DNA of 11,868 bases. Origin: Spirogloea muscicola. Its lineage: Eukaryota > Streptophyta > Zygnematophyceae > Spirogloeales > Spirogloeaceae. The DNA lies in NCBI GenBank assembly GCA_009602725.1, contig WELB01000046.1, forward strand, positions 250,567-262,434, written 5' to 3'. A program made the translations under genes and the position numbers. The notes under the pieces were generated by a model, which was not told the DNA's origin, made no database searches, and saw only the letters and a list, made by a program, of their open reading frames with translations. Shown here one piece after another: positions 1 through 9,516 of this stretch. Every line of letters begins with the position of its first letter. Positions within the stretch are counted from its first letter, which is position 1.

Positions 1-199
1 GCCCACGTCCTCCCCGCCCCTCCCCGCGCTCCGATGCGCCGCTCCGCCTCCCCGCGCTCGGCCTGACCACGAGCACCGCCAGCAGGCCCCACCTCTCCCT
101 CCTCTCGTCTGCCTCCTCGCCCTCCCCCCCTTCCCGCTTCCTCTCTTTCCTCTCTCCTCTCCATTCGCTGCAGTCTCTTGCATAACTGTGTGCTTTTAG

Positions 200-420
200 C
201 GCCTCTCGGCCCTTTGGGCTGCCCTCTTACAGCTCCTCACTCGTCGCTACAGAGTGGTCCATCCTCCACCCGTTCTGACATAGCGCGTTAGGCCCCTCCG
301 TCATCTGGCCCCTTCGGACCTTTTGTCAATTCTTTTCGGGCTGGCTTTTCACAGCCCTTGCCCCTACTGGGAGAGCCACTTCTTTGACAGCATTTCCTCA
401 AATCGGAAGTGCTGTTTCTC
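200..420 (+). mobile_element. Non-LTR retroelement 3'-end fragment
   Basis: CTCCTCACTCGTCGCTAC (235-252) resembles the last codons (LLTRGY) of the element ORFs at 9786 and 11217. It is followed by GGCCCCTTCGGACCTTTTGTC, TTCTTTTCGGGCTGGC, the hairpin GGGCTGGCTTTTCACAGCCC (338-357), CTTGCCCCTACTGGGAGAGC, CACTTCTTTGACAGC and TCGGAAGTGCTGTTTC. The same order is found around 9925-10000 and 10472-10720. Coding capacity is lost; only the tail and 3' UTR remain. Assignment rests on within-window similarity to the partial endonuclease ORF at the right edge. Confidence 0.6.
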
Positions 421-610
421 CCTCTCCCTCTCCCTCTCGGCTGCCCCTCCAGGGATCCGAGTCTTCCCCCTGCCCTTCCCTCTCCCTCCGCCTCTCCCTC
501 TCCCTCCGCCTCTCCCTCTCCCTCCGCTTGCCCACTTCTCCCCCTCCCTTTCCCTCTCCCTCCCTCCCTCCTCACGAACTCTCTCTCTCTCTCTCTCTTT
601 TCCCCACTCC
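417..610. repeat. (CCCTCT)n pyrimidine microsatellite
   Basis: Plus-strand CCCTCTCCCTCT and CCTCCGCCTCTCCCT units, then (CT)n near 580-598. It starts directly after the conserved hairpin and TCGGAAGTGCTGTTTC segment of a retroelement 3' end, so it may be the terminal or target microsatellite of that copy. Open frames through it are Pro/Ser/Leu repeats and not credible genes. Confidence 0.85.
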
Positions 611-1519
611 CGTCCTACCCCCCCACCTGGGATTTCCATTTCCGCCTGCCCAGCACCTGTATGCCACACCCGGGTCTAGCCGCCACTTCTCCATTCACGT
701 TCTACGCCCCTACCCGTGGCCCCCCTCCCCAGCTACCCACGAAGATCTGAAAACGGCGGCCAGCAGCAACAGCAGAGAGATTATCGCATCTGGTCTAGAC
801 AAGGAACCGGAGAATCCCATTCATGACAGACAACACGTCCAACCGGAGCTCCAGTGAGCACTGGAAATCCTATCCCTCAGCGGCAAGTGTTGGCGAGTCA
901 GCGTCCTCAGCGGCTGTCAAAGATAGACTCATTCAGGCAACCCACTGTCTAAACACGTGGATGGAAAAGCAAATGCTCCTTACACCACACCTCATCAGAG
1001 TGATGTATTATCGTCTCTTACATGGTTTCTCAGTTAACGAGTAGCACTGGCCCCTCAGGTTCCGTGGCTCCGCTTATGTCACGGTGGCCAAGCGCCCGCC
1101 AATTGGTCAGGCCTGAGCTGTTCCGTGTGTTCGAGCTAATCTCCCACCTCGGAGATTGTTCCATGCGGAGCACCGGAGACCTCGAAAGAAGACAGGCGCT
1201 GGGCAGGAGGGAGGGAAGATGAAGGACAAAGCTCGTCCACATCCCTTATTTTGCCCACGCCTTTTTCAGAAAGATTTATGTCTTCTACGACTTGGCAAAT
1301 CCAGAAAGGCTGACTGCTCTCTATCCAATGTAAGAATGCTTGATTGAACATTGAATAAAAGAATGACTCGATCAGACGGTCTATACAGTCCAAAAATGCA
1401 CTGGACTGTATAGACCTCCTTGTGATCAGGTAGGGGCTTTCTAAAAGAATGAGGTAATGAGGAGGGAGAATAGAGGAGAGGTGTGTGACGTGGGGGTGCA
1501 AGACGGGTGCCAGCAGCGG
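611..1519. other. Intergenic region, no supported gene
   Basis: No recognisable protein was found on either strand. A 73-codon plus-strand frame at 823-1044 starts MTDNTSNRSSSEHWKS and has rather ordinary composition, but it matches no family I know and has no clear splice partners. An AATAAA is present on the plus strand at 1354-1359. A small 7-bp inverted repeat (AATCTCC...GGAGATT) lies at 1138-1157. The last ~100 bases contain the likely 3' UTR of the minus-strand beta-helix gene, including the larger inverted repeat described separately. Confidence 0.5.
1370..1427. repeat. Perfect 15-bp inverted repeat (foldback)
   Basis: GGTCTATACAGTCCA at 1378-1392 and its exact reverse complement at 1402-1416 are separated by the 9-base loop AAAATGCAC. 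Outer GATCA (1370-1374) and TGATC (1423-1427) also pair across a short bulge. It lies about 100 bp beyond the stop codon of the minus-strand gene, so it may be a stem-loop in its 3' UTR or a small foldback element. Confidence 0.85.
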
Positions 1520-4500
1520 TCAATCAACGGCCGCAAACTTGGCATAGTACACGGCGTCGGAGACAAATTGTGGACCGACGGCGGATTGTGGGCACGATGG
1601 GAAGCCCGGCTGGTCGACCAGGATGCGAGATGATGGCCTAAGGCCATAATCGCCGTTCTTGGAGTCAAGGAATGCAAGCCCGTACAGCCGCTCCGCCTCC
1701 GCCGCGGTGTTGGACGGTGCGCTGTACATGGTGTACGTCAACGTGTTCACCTGCGGCAGCGATGGAAGGTAGTCTGTGCCATAAAACTGAGGCGCCTTCT
1801 TCTTTGGTGGGATCACAACCGCCGACTGCATGCCACAATAGATGTGCGGGTGCATCATTGTCAGTATGGACTTGGGCCTCTGCAGTGGGAGGGGTGGAGA
1901 TGGAGGAAGATGCTACAACTGCCAAAGATGCTCAGCAGTCATCGAGTGCATTAGTAGCATCTAAATCGGCATCAGTCAGTCCAGTAGGCTTATCCGAGTC
2001 AGCAGATTGAGGGACATCCTTGAGGAGCACTGCCTCAATGGTTCTTGGAGCACACCTGCCAGTAGTTGCGCGTCGGCATGCCGCTGCAATTGCCAGTCGC
2101 CTCAGCTGACAGGCCGACAGGACCATTGCATGGCACACCGTCTACATCGGTTATTGAGCAGAAATCAACGAGCCACGGGGCCATCTGCAAACAGGGGAAG
2201 AGAAAACGTCAAGAACAGTCAATAGCAGTGGCGCGGAGGAGGGGAGGGAAAGGGCCATTGCGGGTGAGGGGAGGTCAAGAGGAGGAGGGCGGCGGAGCTC
2301 ACAGCGCGGAACTTGGGAGTGTCATAGTACTTGACGCGCATACGGTCCCAGTAAGTGCCAGGGTCGGACACGCAGTTCCAGAGGAGCTGGGGCGCAATGA
2401 AGCCCGAGTTGGCGGTGTTCTCGACCATGAGCATGCCGCGGATGGTGTTCGCGTGGCCGGTGTTGACCTTGAGCCCGTTGCCGCTGCCGACACACACCAC
2501 GCCGTCGACAAGGACCCCCGACGACCCAAAGTCCAGGTAGATACAGTGGGGAATCGGCCCGACGACGTAGTTGCAGCGCAGAGTGTTGTCTGCACATCAG
2601 GCAGTGGTAGGTAGCATCAGGACCAGCACAGAGCATGGGGAGGCGAGAGAATGCAGGAGAAGAGTGAGGGCGATACATCCCCACTTGATCCGCATAGGAG
2701 GAAGGAGTGATATCTTACTGGGGTTAACCCAGTGCACCGCGGTGTAAATGCCCGCGCCGTCGGGCAGCACTGTAGAGGACTGGTTGGCCGGCAGCGTGAT
2801 GTAGTTGTTAGCCACCAGGTTTGACATGGCTGCATGGTCGCCGCCAACCAGGCATGTCAGAGAGCAGGCAGCCATTGCATGTAGAGGGCAAGGTTGGAAG
2901 ATATGTGCACATGCGGCAGAACCTGCCAGTAGTCTACATTGTCATCGTGATCCACTTTCGTCACCATGTTGTAATGTATTTGGCATGTGGTAATCGTTCT
3001 TGGTGCTAGTATAGCAAAGGATCACGGCTTTGATGTCAGAGCAAGAGGTTGCCTGCAAGCTCACCATCGCCGGTGTTATGAGCACCACGGCCGAGCGTGA
3101 CACCGGAAAAGATGAAGTCGGTAATGTAGTTATTCAGGACAGCGCAACCCACAGTGCCGTAAGCTACGGAGATGCCAACGGCCCAGGCGTGTATACGATT
3201 GTTGGACACGACATTTCCCGTATGGGCGTAGTCTGGCGTTCCGAAGTTGCCGTCAGCACCGACGATGACGCCCCAGTCATCCGAGAAAATTGTGCATGAG
3301 TCGAGGAGGCAATCGGTGTTGGAGAAGAGGTGGACTGCGCCGCCAAGGTTAGCACGCGCGATCTGCACTGATGCCGATGCCACGACGGCAACGGCAGGGC
3401 AAAGCACTTTCTCCATGTATTGATAAGCCATAAACGGGCACTTGGGCGCGTTGGTCGGGTCCCCAATGTCAGGAATTGAGACGTGCACGTTGAGCATAAG
3501 TATGTGGTCAACGCCGTTGATGAAGACAGCTGCTGAGTTGGAGAACGCTGCGGCAATCGTGTAACCGTCAAGTGCCGCCGACTCAATGACTGTGCATGAG
3601 TAGTTCCCATCGAGCGTCACCATGCTGTTGATAACGATGTCATTCTGGAGTCTAAGGACCACGGTCTGGGTCGTGTCATAGGCCCTGCGCTTCTCAAAGT
3701 CTTTGATGGATGTGACATCGATGACCACTGTGCTGCGGCTGCAGGGGCCTGCGGGGGTCAAAGGGGCAGGGATACGTTAAAATTGAAACGTGACAGCATG
3801 CAAGGTGATAGGGGGAAACAGTAGATAGGCTAGAGAGGAAGTGAAGTGCAGGACAACTTTCGTAATCAAGGGGAGAAATTGCGTGAGGTCGAAGATACAC
3901 TTGCGAGGGTGCGATGGGACAGAAGGAGAGGGAGTACGGCGAGAGGGAAAGGGAAGGAGGGAGAGAGGGATGAGGAGAGAGGGAGAGAGGCAGAAAGAGG
4001 GAGACGAAGAGGGGAGAGGGAGTGGCAGGAGAAGAGGAGAGGGAGAGCAAAAGAGAGGGAGAGGGGGAGAGGGGGAGAGGGAAAGAGAGGGAGAAGAAGA
4101 GGGGAAGGGGGAGAAAGAGAAAGAGGGAGAGGGAGAGAGGAACATAGGGAGAGAGAGAGAGAGAGTGAGAGATGAGGAGAGGCGGGAGAGAGGGAAGGAG
4201 AGAGGGGGAGAGAGAAAGAGGGGGAGGGAGGGGGGGGGGATGTGTGCAGCCTTACCCATGGAAGGCAAATTCGCCTGAACAGCGAACGCTGCATCAAGTG
4301 TGGCTGGGGGCGGTGAGGGCGGTGGTGGTGGGCTCGGCGGCGGTGGTGGTGGTGAAGGTGGTGGTGGGCTTGGCGGCGGAAATGGTGGCGGTGGTCGAGG
4401 AGGTGGAGGTGGCCTTGGCGGCGGCGGCGGCGGCCTTGGTGGCGGCGGCGGCGGCCGGGGCGGCGGAGGCGGCGGAGACAGTGGAGGTGGGGGCCGAGGT

Positions 4501-4745
4501 GGTGGAGACGACGGAGGTGGGCGTGGCGGCGGTGATGGCGGCGGCGGGGACTTGGCCGGCGGCGGTGACGGCCTGGGCGGCGGTGGCGATGGTGGGGATG
4601 GGGGCGGCTGCGGTGATTGTGGCGGTGGCGGCGTTGGTGGAGGTGGGCTAGGGGGCGGTGGCGGCGGCGATGGAGGCGGCGGCGGCGGCGGCGGCGGCTC
4701 AACGCTGAGCGGCCATTGACGACTCTCTCCAAGCCAGCACAGTGC
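1520..4745 (-). CDS. Proline-rich stalk plus right-handed parallel beta-helix protein, 5'-incomplete model
   Basis: Minus-strand gene, exons in order: 4745(limit)-4256, 3748-3065, 2829-2719, 2589-2303, 2184-2056, 1879-1520 (TGA stop). All junctions are GT-AG and phases 1,1,1,0,0 fit. The first visible exon reads WPLSVEP and then about 130 residues of PPPPSPPPP/PPRPPP type, resembling the hydroxyproline-rich spacers of green-algal extracellular glycoproteins. The remaining ~520 residues are Asn/Gly/Val-rich with beta-helix rungs such as NNYITDFIFSGVTLG, NLVANNYITL and GNGLKVNTGHANTIRG, ending ...YYAKFAAVD. This is the pectin-lyase-like fold; family members include polysaccharide lyases, but no catalytic set could be assigned, so activity is unknown. 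Paired Cys and N-x-S/T sites (for example NYSC, NQSS, NNT, NCS) suit a secreted glycoprotein. The start codon and signal peptide were not found: an in-frame TGA lies at 4746-4748. Confidence 0.8.
3749..4255 (-). other. Intron 1 of the beta-helix gene with a long pyrimidine tract
   Basis: 507-bp intron with donor ATGG|GTAAGG and acceptor CCCCCGCAG|GC. Most of it (plus-strand 3920-4235) is nearly pure purine, GAGAGGGA-type repeats, i.e. a ~300-base CT tract on the sense strand of this gene. The tract is much longer than a normal polypyrimidine tract. Any long frames read here are low-complexity artefacts. Confidence 0.8.
3905..4240. repeat. (GAGAGG/GAGGGA)n purine microsatellite
   Basis: About 330 bases made almost only of G and A on the plus strand, an imperfect mixture of GAGAGG, GGAGA and GAGAGA units ending in a run of G at 4232-4239. 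It lies inside intron 1 of the minus-strand gene. Long homopurine stretches with mirror symmetry can form triplex structures. Confidence 0.9.
4305..4697 (-). repeat. Polyproline/SPPPP-coding low-complexity tract
   Basis: A run of about 131 codons on the minus strand that are almost all CCN, interrupted by Ser, Arg and single Thr, Gln, Lys, Leu or Phe. It appears on the plus strand as GGCGGTGGN repeats. Ser and Arg interrupters alternate by segment (SPPPP-like ends, RPPPPP-like middle). In green algae such blocks are usually hydroxylated and arabinosylated into a rigid extracellular rod; that modification is inferred here. The tract is codon-diverse (CCG, CCA, CCT, CCC), so selection on protein is more likely than simple slippage alone. 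Confidence 0.85.
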
Positions 4746-4787
4746 TCATCGCATGTGCGTCGTGTAACGGGACCACGCGCGCGGGCG

Positions 4788-4797
4788 GCCGCCATGG
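4788..4797 (+). promoter_or_regulatory. Kozak translation-start context of AMSH
   Basis: GCCGCCATGG matches the strong eukaryotic start context exactly. It decides the start at 4794: the reading frame stays open upstream through the Gly/Arg-coding antisense of the proline-rich exon, but family members begin their conserved helix about ten residues after this Met. Confidence 0.75.
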
Positions 4798-7700
4798 GGG
4801 GCTTCCTGGAGGAGCAGACGCGGAAGCTGGAGGTGGACAATCGGCTGCCGATCAAGTACTACTACCGCAGCGCCGACAACGTCCTCCGGCAGGTCAGCCT
4901 CGACGCTGCGAAGAGTCCCGGCAAGACATAGCTGGCTTGTGCTGCTCTCTACTGTCAGTCGCGGACAATCGCGGGAAGCGCTGCCAGGGACTGACACTGC
5001 CTGGGACCAAGCGCCTGCTCTGCGCAGGCAAGCATCTATCGGGCAGAGGACAACGTCCTGGAGCTCTATGTCCTCCTCCTGCGCTTCTCCAGGTGCGCAT
5101 GGCCGCCAGCGTGCCATTATCTACTTCGTCCCGCTTTCGACGTCCAGCCGCTTGTCTCTACAGCCGTGGTTGTCCCTGGACAGCCTTCGTCGTTGCACGA
5201 CAGAGGCGCCGCCCAGTAGCACTTGTGCCCACCAGTCAGGCAGGGAGGTAGACACCTTGTACAGTGGCTCAAGTGCTGAGTGCATGCGTTGATGGCTTTC
5301 AGCCTCATTATGGAAACCATCCCGGCACACCGAGAGTACTACGCATCCTTCCCCCACGAGCGAGCTGACTTCTTGAAGGTGGGTGTGTCATTGCGTACAC
5401 CTGTTTGTCATCTGTTAGGGCCTTACTACAGCAAGTTAGGGCCTTACTGCAGCCAGCAAACCTGGCTGGCGAGGACGTCGCAGTGATATGCAGGCATGGA
5501 GCAGGCCTGTGTGTTGTCATTGAAGGGGGGGACTTTACTGAAGACTCAAGAGCAGCCGCACTCGGGCATGATGGTATGATGGAGGAAACATCATCCTGTG
5601 GACGCAATACTCAGCAGTGAGCACCCTGAGAGCGCCTTGCTTTGAGCTGCAGAGGCTGAGGGAAGTTGTGACGGAGCTGGAGAGGCTGCAGCCAAAGGCA
5701 AAGCAGATCATCTCAGCGATTGAGAGGGGTGCTCGCCCTGCAAGCCTCGCGCCTCCGCGGCAGTCCGCGTTTGCGGCACCCAGCGGTGCGGTGAGGCCTG
5801 CCTACTTCCCCAATGATTGCCTGCCAAGAAGTCTGGCACCTCGAGATGATGTTCGTTGTTGACAACAAGCCCCTGCCTGGCTATGCTGCAAGCTGAAGGG
5901 ACTTGGAAGCACATATTGACTATCAGAGGTTGGTTGTAACTTGAGACTAGCTTGGTGATGTAGCCGCTGCATGGTCTGTGGCCTTGCAGAGCTACGCTTG
6001 CAGTGGCGATGCTATGGACTTCCTCACTGGCTCGCCTGACTGGAGCGCACTTGCCAGAAGTCAGCCAGCTGGTCCTCCATCACATGCAGATCTTTCAAGC
6101 TCCTTGAGAAATATGTGAGCACGCTTACTGAAAGTAGCTTTGGGAGACGGCTTTCTGGAGTACGGTCAGGCAGGTCCGTAGGAAGGTCAACAGACCTACG
6201 ACTTCGATGTTATAAGGGCTTAGGTCTGCACAGTTCTTGGAGAAATACCTGAGCACCTGGAAGATTTAGAGCACGGCAGCTCCGCCCTCAAAGATGTCCG
6301 TCTCCTGCAGGTCACTGTCCATTCCCTTGCCGCGGGAAGAGACTCTTTCGCGGCACTCCTTCCTCCAACTTCCAAGCCAAAGGGCCCGAGCAGAGCCTTC
6401 ACGGGCCTTACAAAGAGTAAGAGAAGGTCTAAGCCGACCTGCCTGGGCATGCAGGCTGAGCGTCCAAGAGCATCAAGCCATGCTTGATTTACTTGACTGC
6501 AGTTGACTGCATACTGAAGCCTATTCTCCCAGGACACAGGTTCTGTGAGTCAATTAATCGTATGCCTTTGTACTTATTTTTCAGCTAAAACAAAATCCCT
6601 CCTACTGCAGGTTCAGTACCCAAGCTACATAGACAGCACCCCTATTGAGATGCCAAGGTACGTGATATAACAGTAGCTATTACATGAGGACATCCTGTTT
6701 GGCTTGCTTTTTTGGAAGTTGTCAAGATGAAAGGGGGTCAAAGCCTCTCAAAGTACCACAACCTGCTCTGAGAGACTCTTATCACTTACATCATAGAGTG
6801 CAGCTTTGGGCATGGCGTTTCCAGAATTGACTGACTTGATCTGAGTATCAAGTCTAATCACATTGAGCACAACTTCCCTCTTTCCTACAGCCTCCAGCCG
6901 CTGAGACCGGTCGCATCCACGAGAACAACATCCTCAGATCCAGAGGCCAATAGGGAGCCTGTACTTTGGCCAGAGGCAGAGGCCCCAGTCGCCGCTGAGC
7001 CGGCGTCACAGCTGGCAGAAGAAGGGCAGGACATAGCTCCACTGGTCAACGTTGTGAGGCAGCCATCAGACCTGCCAATGGCAGTCCCAGTGCAAAATCT
7101 GGATCGTCACAACAACGGGCATGTCAGATTTGCAGAGGGCCCACCTGAGAGCATCCCTCCATCGGCGGTGGCTGATCCTCGGCCAGGGGTCCCTTTGCTT
7201 GTTGACGGGGATTCAGCGGAGTCGAAAGGTCCCAAGCCTGTACATATAGTAAGCATGTCACGCCTTTGCCACAGTTGTGCAGTCTTGGTAACGGGGCTTT
7301 TTGCAGGTCCCTGTAGCATGTTGAGATCTTATGTGGTCTGCCTCTGATTGACTTGGGACGCTCATATGGCACAATAAACTGCTTGCCACTGTTGAAGCTG
7401 GCAAGATGTTACAGGCAGAGCAGGGTGACACTAAGTTCATGCCCACCCTGCTTGGAATGGCGCAGTCAGCAAAGATGATGGAGGAGTTCATGCTGATGGT
7501 CAAGTCCAATACAGCCAAGAATCTGGAGACTTGTGGAGTCCTCGCTGGATTGCTGGTAGCAGCCTGCGCATGCCACTTAAGGAGATTGTAGTCTGATTGT
7601 TTCCTGCTTGCAAGCTTGTATGCAAGGACTGGTGCTCATTTTGAGTAAGTCGTCAAGTTACTACCAGATAGATCTGACGACTTGCGAGTTGGAGTTGGTT

Positions 7701-9118
7701 GGCTGATTGAGTTCCTATACTGACTCATGTTTATTACTGGCTTGTGTAATGGCTTGTGTAACAGAAGAAGGGGACATTCTACGTTACGACTTTGATCCTG
7801 CCAAAGCAAGAGGCAACTTCGGATTCGGTATCTATACAACTCATCATCATCAGCTGTACATTGGTCATGCTAATGAGCCCATGTCCATTTCAAACCATTG
7901 CTTTCCAATGTATACCCTGTTTTCCGTGGCGTCTGCATGACAATCATGCTGGGAAGCTTAAAGCCCTGCCAAAGCATATAAGGAGTGTTCCTATGAATAC
8001 ATAAGCTCTTGCACTGCACCAAACTATGCTGTGCATGTAAGTCCTCCTATGGCAGCTCCTGTAACTCTTGTATCACTCACAGCCACTAAGAAGAGCTTCT
8101 GCTTCTTCTCTTCCAGGTTCTCGTTCATGACAGACTTGACAATGCAATGGCTTGCTGTCCATGTGCAGTGCCAGACTGTCAATGAGGAGGAAATCTTTGA
8201 CGTGCAGGACAAGCGGGGATTGTTTCAGCTGGGCTGGATACATGTGAGATAGTAGCAATGTAGTGTGGACTATCTTGCATGTTGCACCTTGATGTGTGAG
8301 GATTTTGTAGGCTTTCTATTTGTGATGGTGTTTCATGTCATTGTATTATCCTGCAATCCTTGTCATAGATCACAGGTCATTGCCAATGTGAGGTCTTAGG
8401 TTCATGTCTTTGCAGTCATCCAGAGGTTTCAGTGAATACCTCTTGAACAACCATACTCACACTTTACATGTGCCCTGTTGCAGACTCATCCATCTCAGTC
8501 ATGCTTTATGTCATCCATTGATCTTCATACGCACTATTCATATCAGGTCAACACCTACCTGGGCCATGTTACGCTTGCGTGAAAGTGAGGCTGTAATAGA
8601 CTTTTAAGCTTTGGAGAGAATGAAGATCTTGCCGTTTCTCCATTAGGACAAGCATTGTGCAAGTCATACAGGCTGAGATAAGCTAGCTTGATGCAGGTGA
8701 TGCTTCCTGAAGCAGTGGCTATTGTGATGGCTCCTTCAGACGCTTCTCGGTAATGAGATACATGACCTTCATATATATGTTGTGGCCCAGTGGTTGTGGC
8801 AAGTCTTTCATCATCGCTGTCACTGGCAGTGTTCTGCTTAGGTGGCCGCCAATGAAGCATTGATCACCCATTCACATTGCTTAACATCAACTTCCAACAC
8901 CAGCAATGCTTCCACTGTGAATGCTTCGGAATTGCAGGAGGTATGGCATCTTCCGGCTGTCTGAGCCTGGTGGCGTCAAGGTCATACAGTCCTGTCAACG
9001 GCGGGGCTTCCATCCTCACGAAATGCCGGCAGACGGTGGTGCCATCTACGAGCACTGCTCCCATGTCTTTCTGAATTCTTCGCTCAAATTTGAGCTCATG
9101 GATCTCAGACAACAATAG
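4794..9118 (+). CDS. AMSH: AMSH/STAMBP-type JAMM deubiquitinase, 14 exons, 512 residues
   Basis: Zinc metalloprotease expected to cleave K63-linked ubiquitin chains on endosomal cargo in partnership with ESCRT-III. Exons: 4794-4892, 5028-5092, 5303-5378, 5653-5790, 5990-6114, 6311-6416, 6611-6657, 6891-7248, 7466-7555, 7765-7827, 8169-8243, 8484-8546, 8697-8749, 8938-9118. All introns are GT-AG and the phases join into 1539 bases without a stop. Residues ~5-110 form the N-terminal USP8-dimer/MIT-like helical domain (KLEVDNRLPIKYYYRSADN, then ASIYRAEDNVLELY). Residues ~110-335 are a Pro/Ala-rich linker with plant-AMSH motifs (PLPREETLSRHS, VQYPSYIDSTPIEMP). Residues ~336-512 are the MPN+ domain: catalytic Glu359 in NLETCGVLAG, JAMM motif HTHPSQSCFMSSID (His414, His416, Ser424, Asp427), and second zinc site His429, Cys472, His478, His480. 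The length matches plant AMSH proteins (about 500). No key residue is missing. The least certain boundaries lie in the linker (exons 4-6). Confidence 0.95.
5414..5455 (+). repeat. 21-bp tandem duplication in AMSH intron 3
   Basis: GTTAGGGCCTTACTACAGCA at 5414 is repeated as GTTAGGGCCTTACTGCAGCC at 5435, a 21-base period with few differences. Each copy carries a potential acceptor-like ACAG or GCAG, but the real exon 4 starts later (5653). Confidence 0.85.
7647..7683. repeat. 9-bp inverted repeat in AMSH intron 9
   Basis: AAGTCGTCA (7647-7655) and TGACGACTT (7675-7683) are exact reverse complements around a 19-base loop. It lies within the 209-bp intron between the catalytic-Glu exon and the FYVTTLILPKQE exon. 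Confidence 0.8.
7828..8168 (+). other. AMSH intron 10, nothing further seen
   Basis: 341-bp intron, the longest in this gene, between TSDS and CQTVNEEEIF. Donor TCG|GTATCT, acceptor ATGTGCAG|TGC. Short frames in it are shadows; no second gene or repeat is recognised. Confidence 0.75.
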
Positions 9119-9184
9119 CGATCATACTGCTGCCTACAAATCAGTAGAGAGCGCCATCTTCAAAGACCTCTCTGCTTTCTATNT

Positions 9185-9516
9185 CCTCGAGCGGCTTCAG
9201 ACGTGGACGCAGGACTGGTTGCCAAGGCCGTCATCAACTCTTCCGGCCATCCTTCCCCCCTCCGCCATCCCTCCCGCCACTGCTGCTGCCCTCTTCCTCG
9301 AGCGGCTTCAGACGTGGACGCAGGACTGGTTGCCAAGGCCGTCATCAACTTTGCCGGCCCTCCTTCCCCCCTACGCCATCCCTCCTGCCACTGCTGCTGC
9401 CCTCCTCCTCGAGCGGCTTCAGACGGGGTCGTAGGACTGGTTGCCAAGGCCGTGATCAACTTTCCCGGCCCTCATTACCACCCCTGTCATCCCTTCTGCC
9501 ACTGCTGCTGCCCACT
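9185..9516. repeat. Three copies of a 111-bp tandem repeat
   Basis: Copies begin at 9185, 9296 and 9407, each with CCTCGAGCGGCTTCAGACG, then GGACTGGTTGCCAAGGCCGT, TTCCCCCC and GCCACTGCTGCTGCCC. Copies 1 and 2 are nearly identical; copy 3 is more diverged, especially in its second half. The period is 37 codons, and the repeat is open in one plus frame up to a TAG in copy 3 and in a minus frame. It begins 67 bases after the AMSH stop. An ambiguous base at 9183, two bases before copy 1, suggests assembly difficulty, so copy number may be wrong. No protein family recognised. Confidence 0.9.

Noticed and set aside
323-857. Overlapping Pro/Ser/Leu-rich frames at the left end
   Set aside because: They run through the CT microsatellite and retroelement 3' UTR and have no conserved content.
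823-1044. 73-codon plus-strand frame
   Set aside because: Ordinary composition but no recognisable family, no convincing splice partners and no context; kept only as a note in the intergenic entry.
2066-2614. 182-codon plus-strand frame
   Set aside because: It is antisense across two exons and introns of the beta-helix gene.
3841-4278. Arg/Glu-rich plus-strand or Ser/Pro/Leu-rich minus-strand proteins
   Set aside because: They are translations of the GA/CT microsatellite inside intron 1.
4300-4719. Glycine-rich or Ala/Val-rich plus-strand proteins
   Set aside because: They are antisense readings of the polyproline exon; the minus frame continues into a spliced conserved domain, the plus frames do not.
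4746-5117. Minus-strand 123-codon frame as the 5' part of the beta-helix gene
   Set aside because: It shares the frame with the proline exon but a TGA separates them, and it is antisense to AMSH exons 1-2; its residues show no signal peptide or family match.
6165-6205. Hairpin CGTAGG/CCTACG in AMSH intron 5
   Set aside because: Short and interrupted (GGTC AACA GACC core); could be chance.
7373-7378. AATAAA as a polyadenylation site of AMSH
   Set aside because: It lies in intron 8; the gene continues with conserved exons to 9118.
9185-9516. CRISPR array
   Set aside because: The 111-bp units are contiguous with no unique spacers, in a eukaryotic context.
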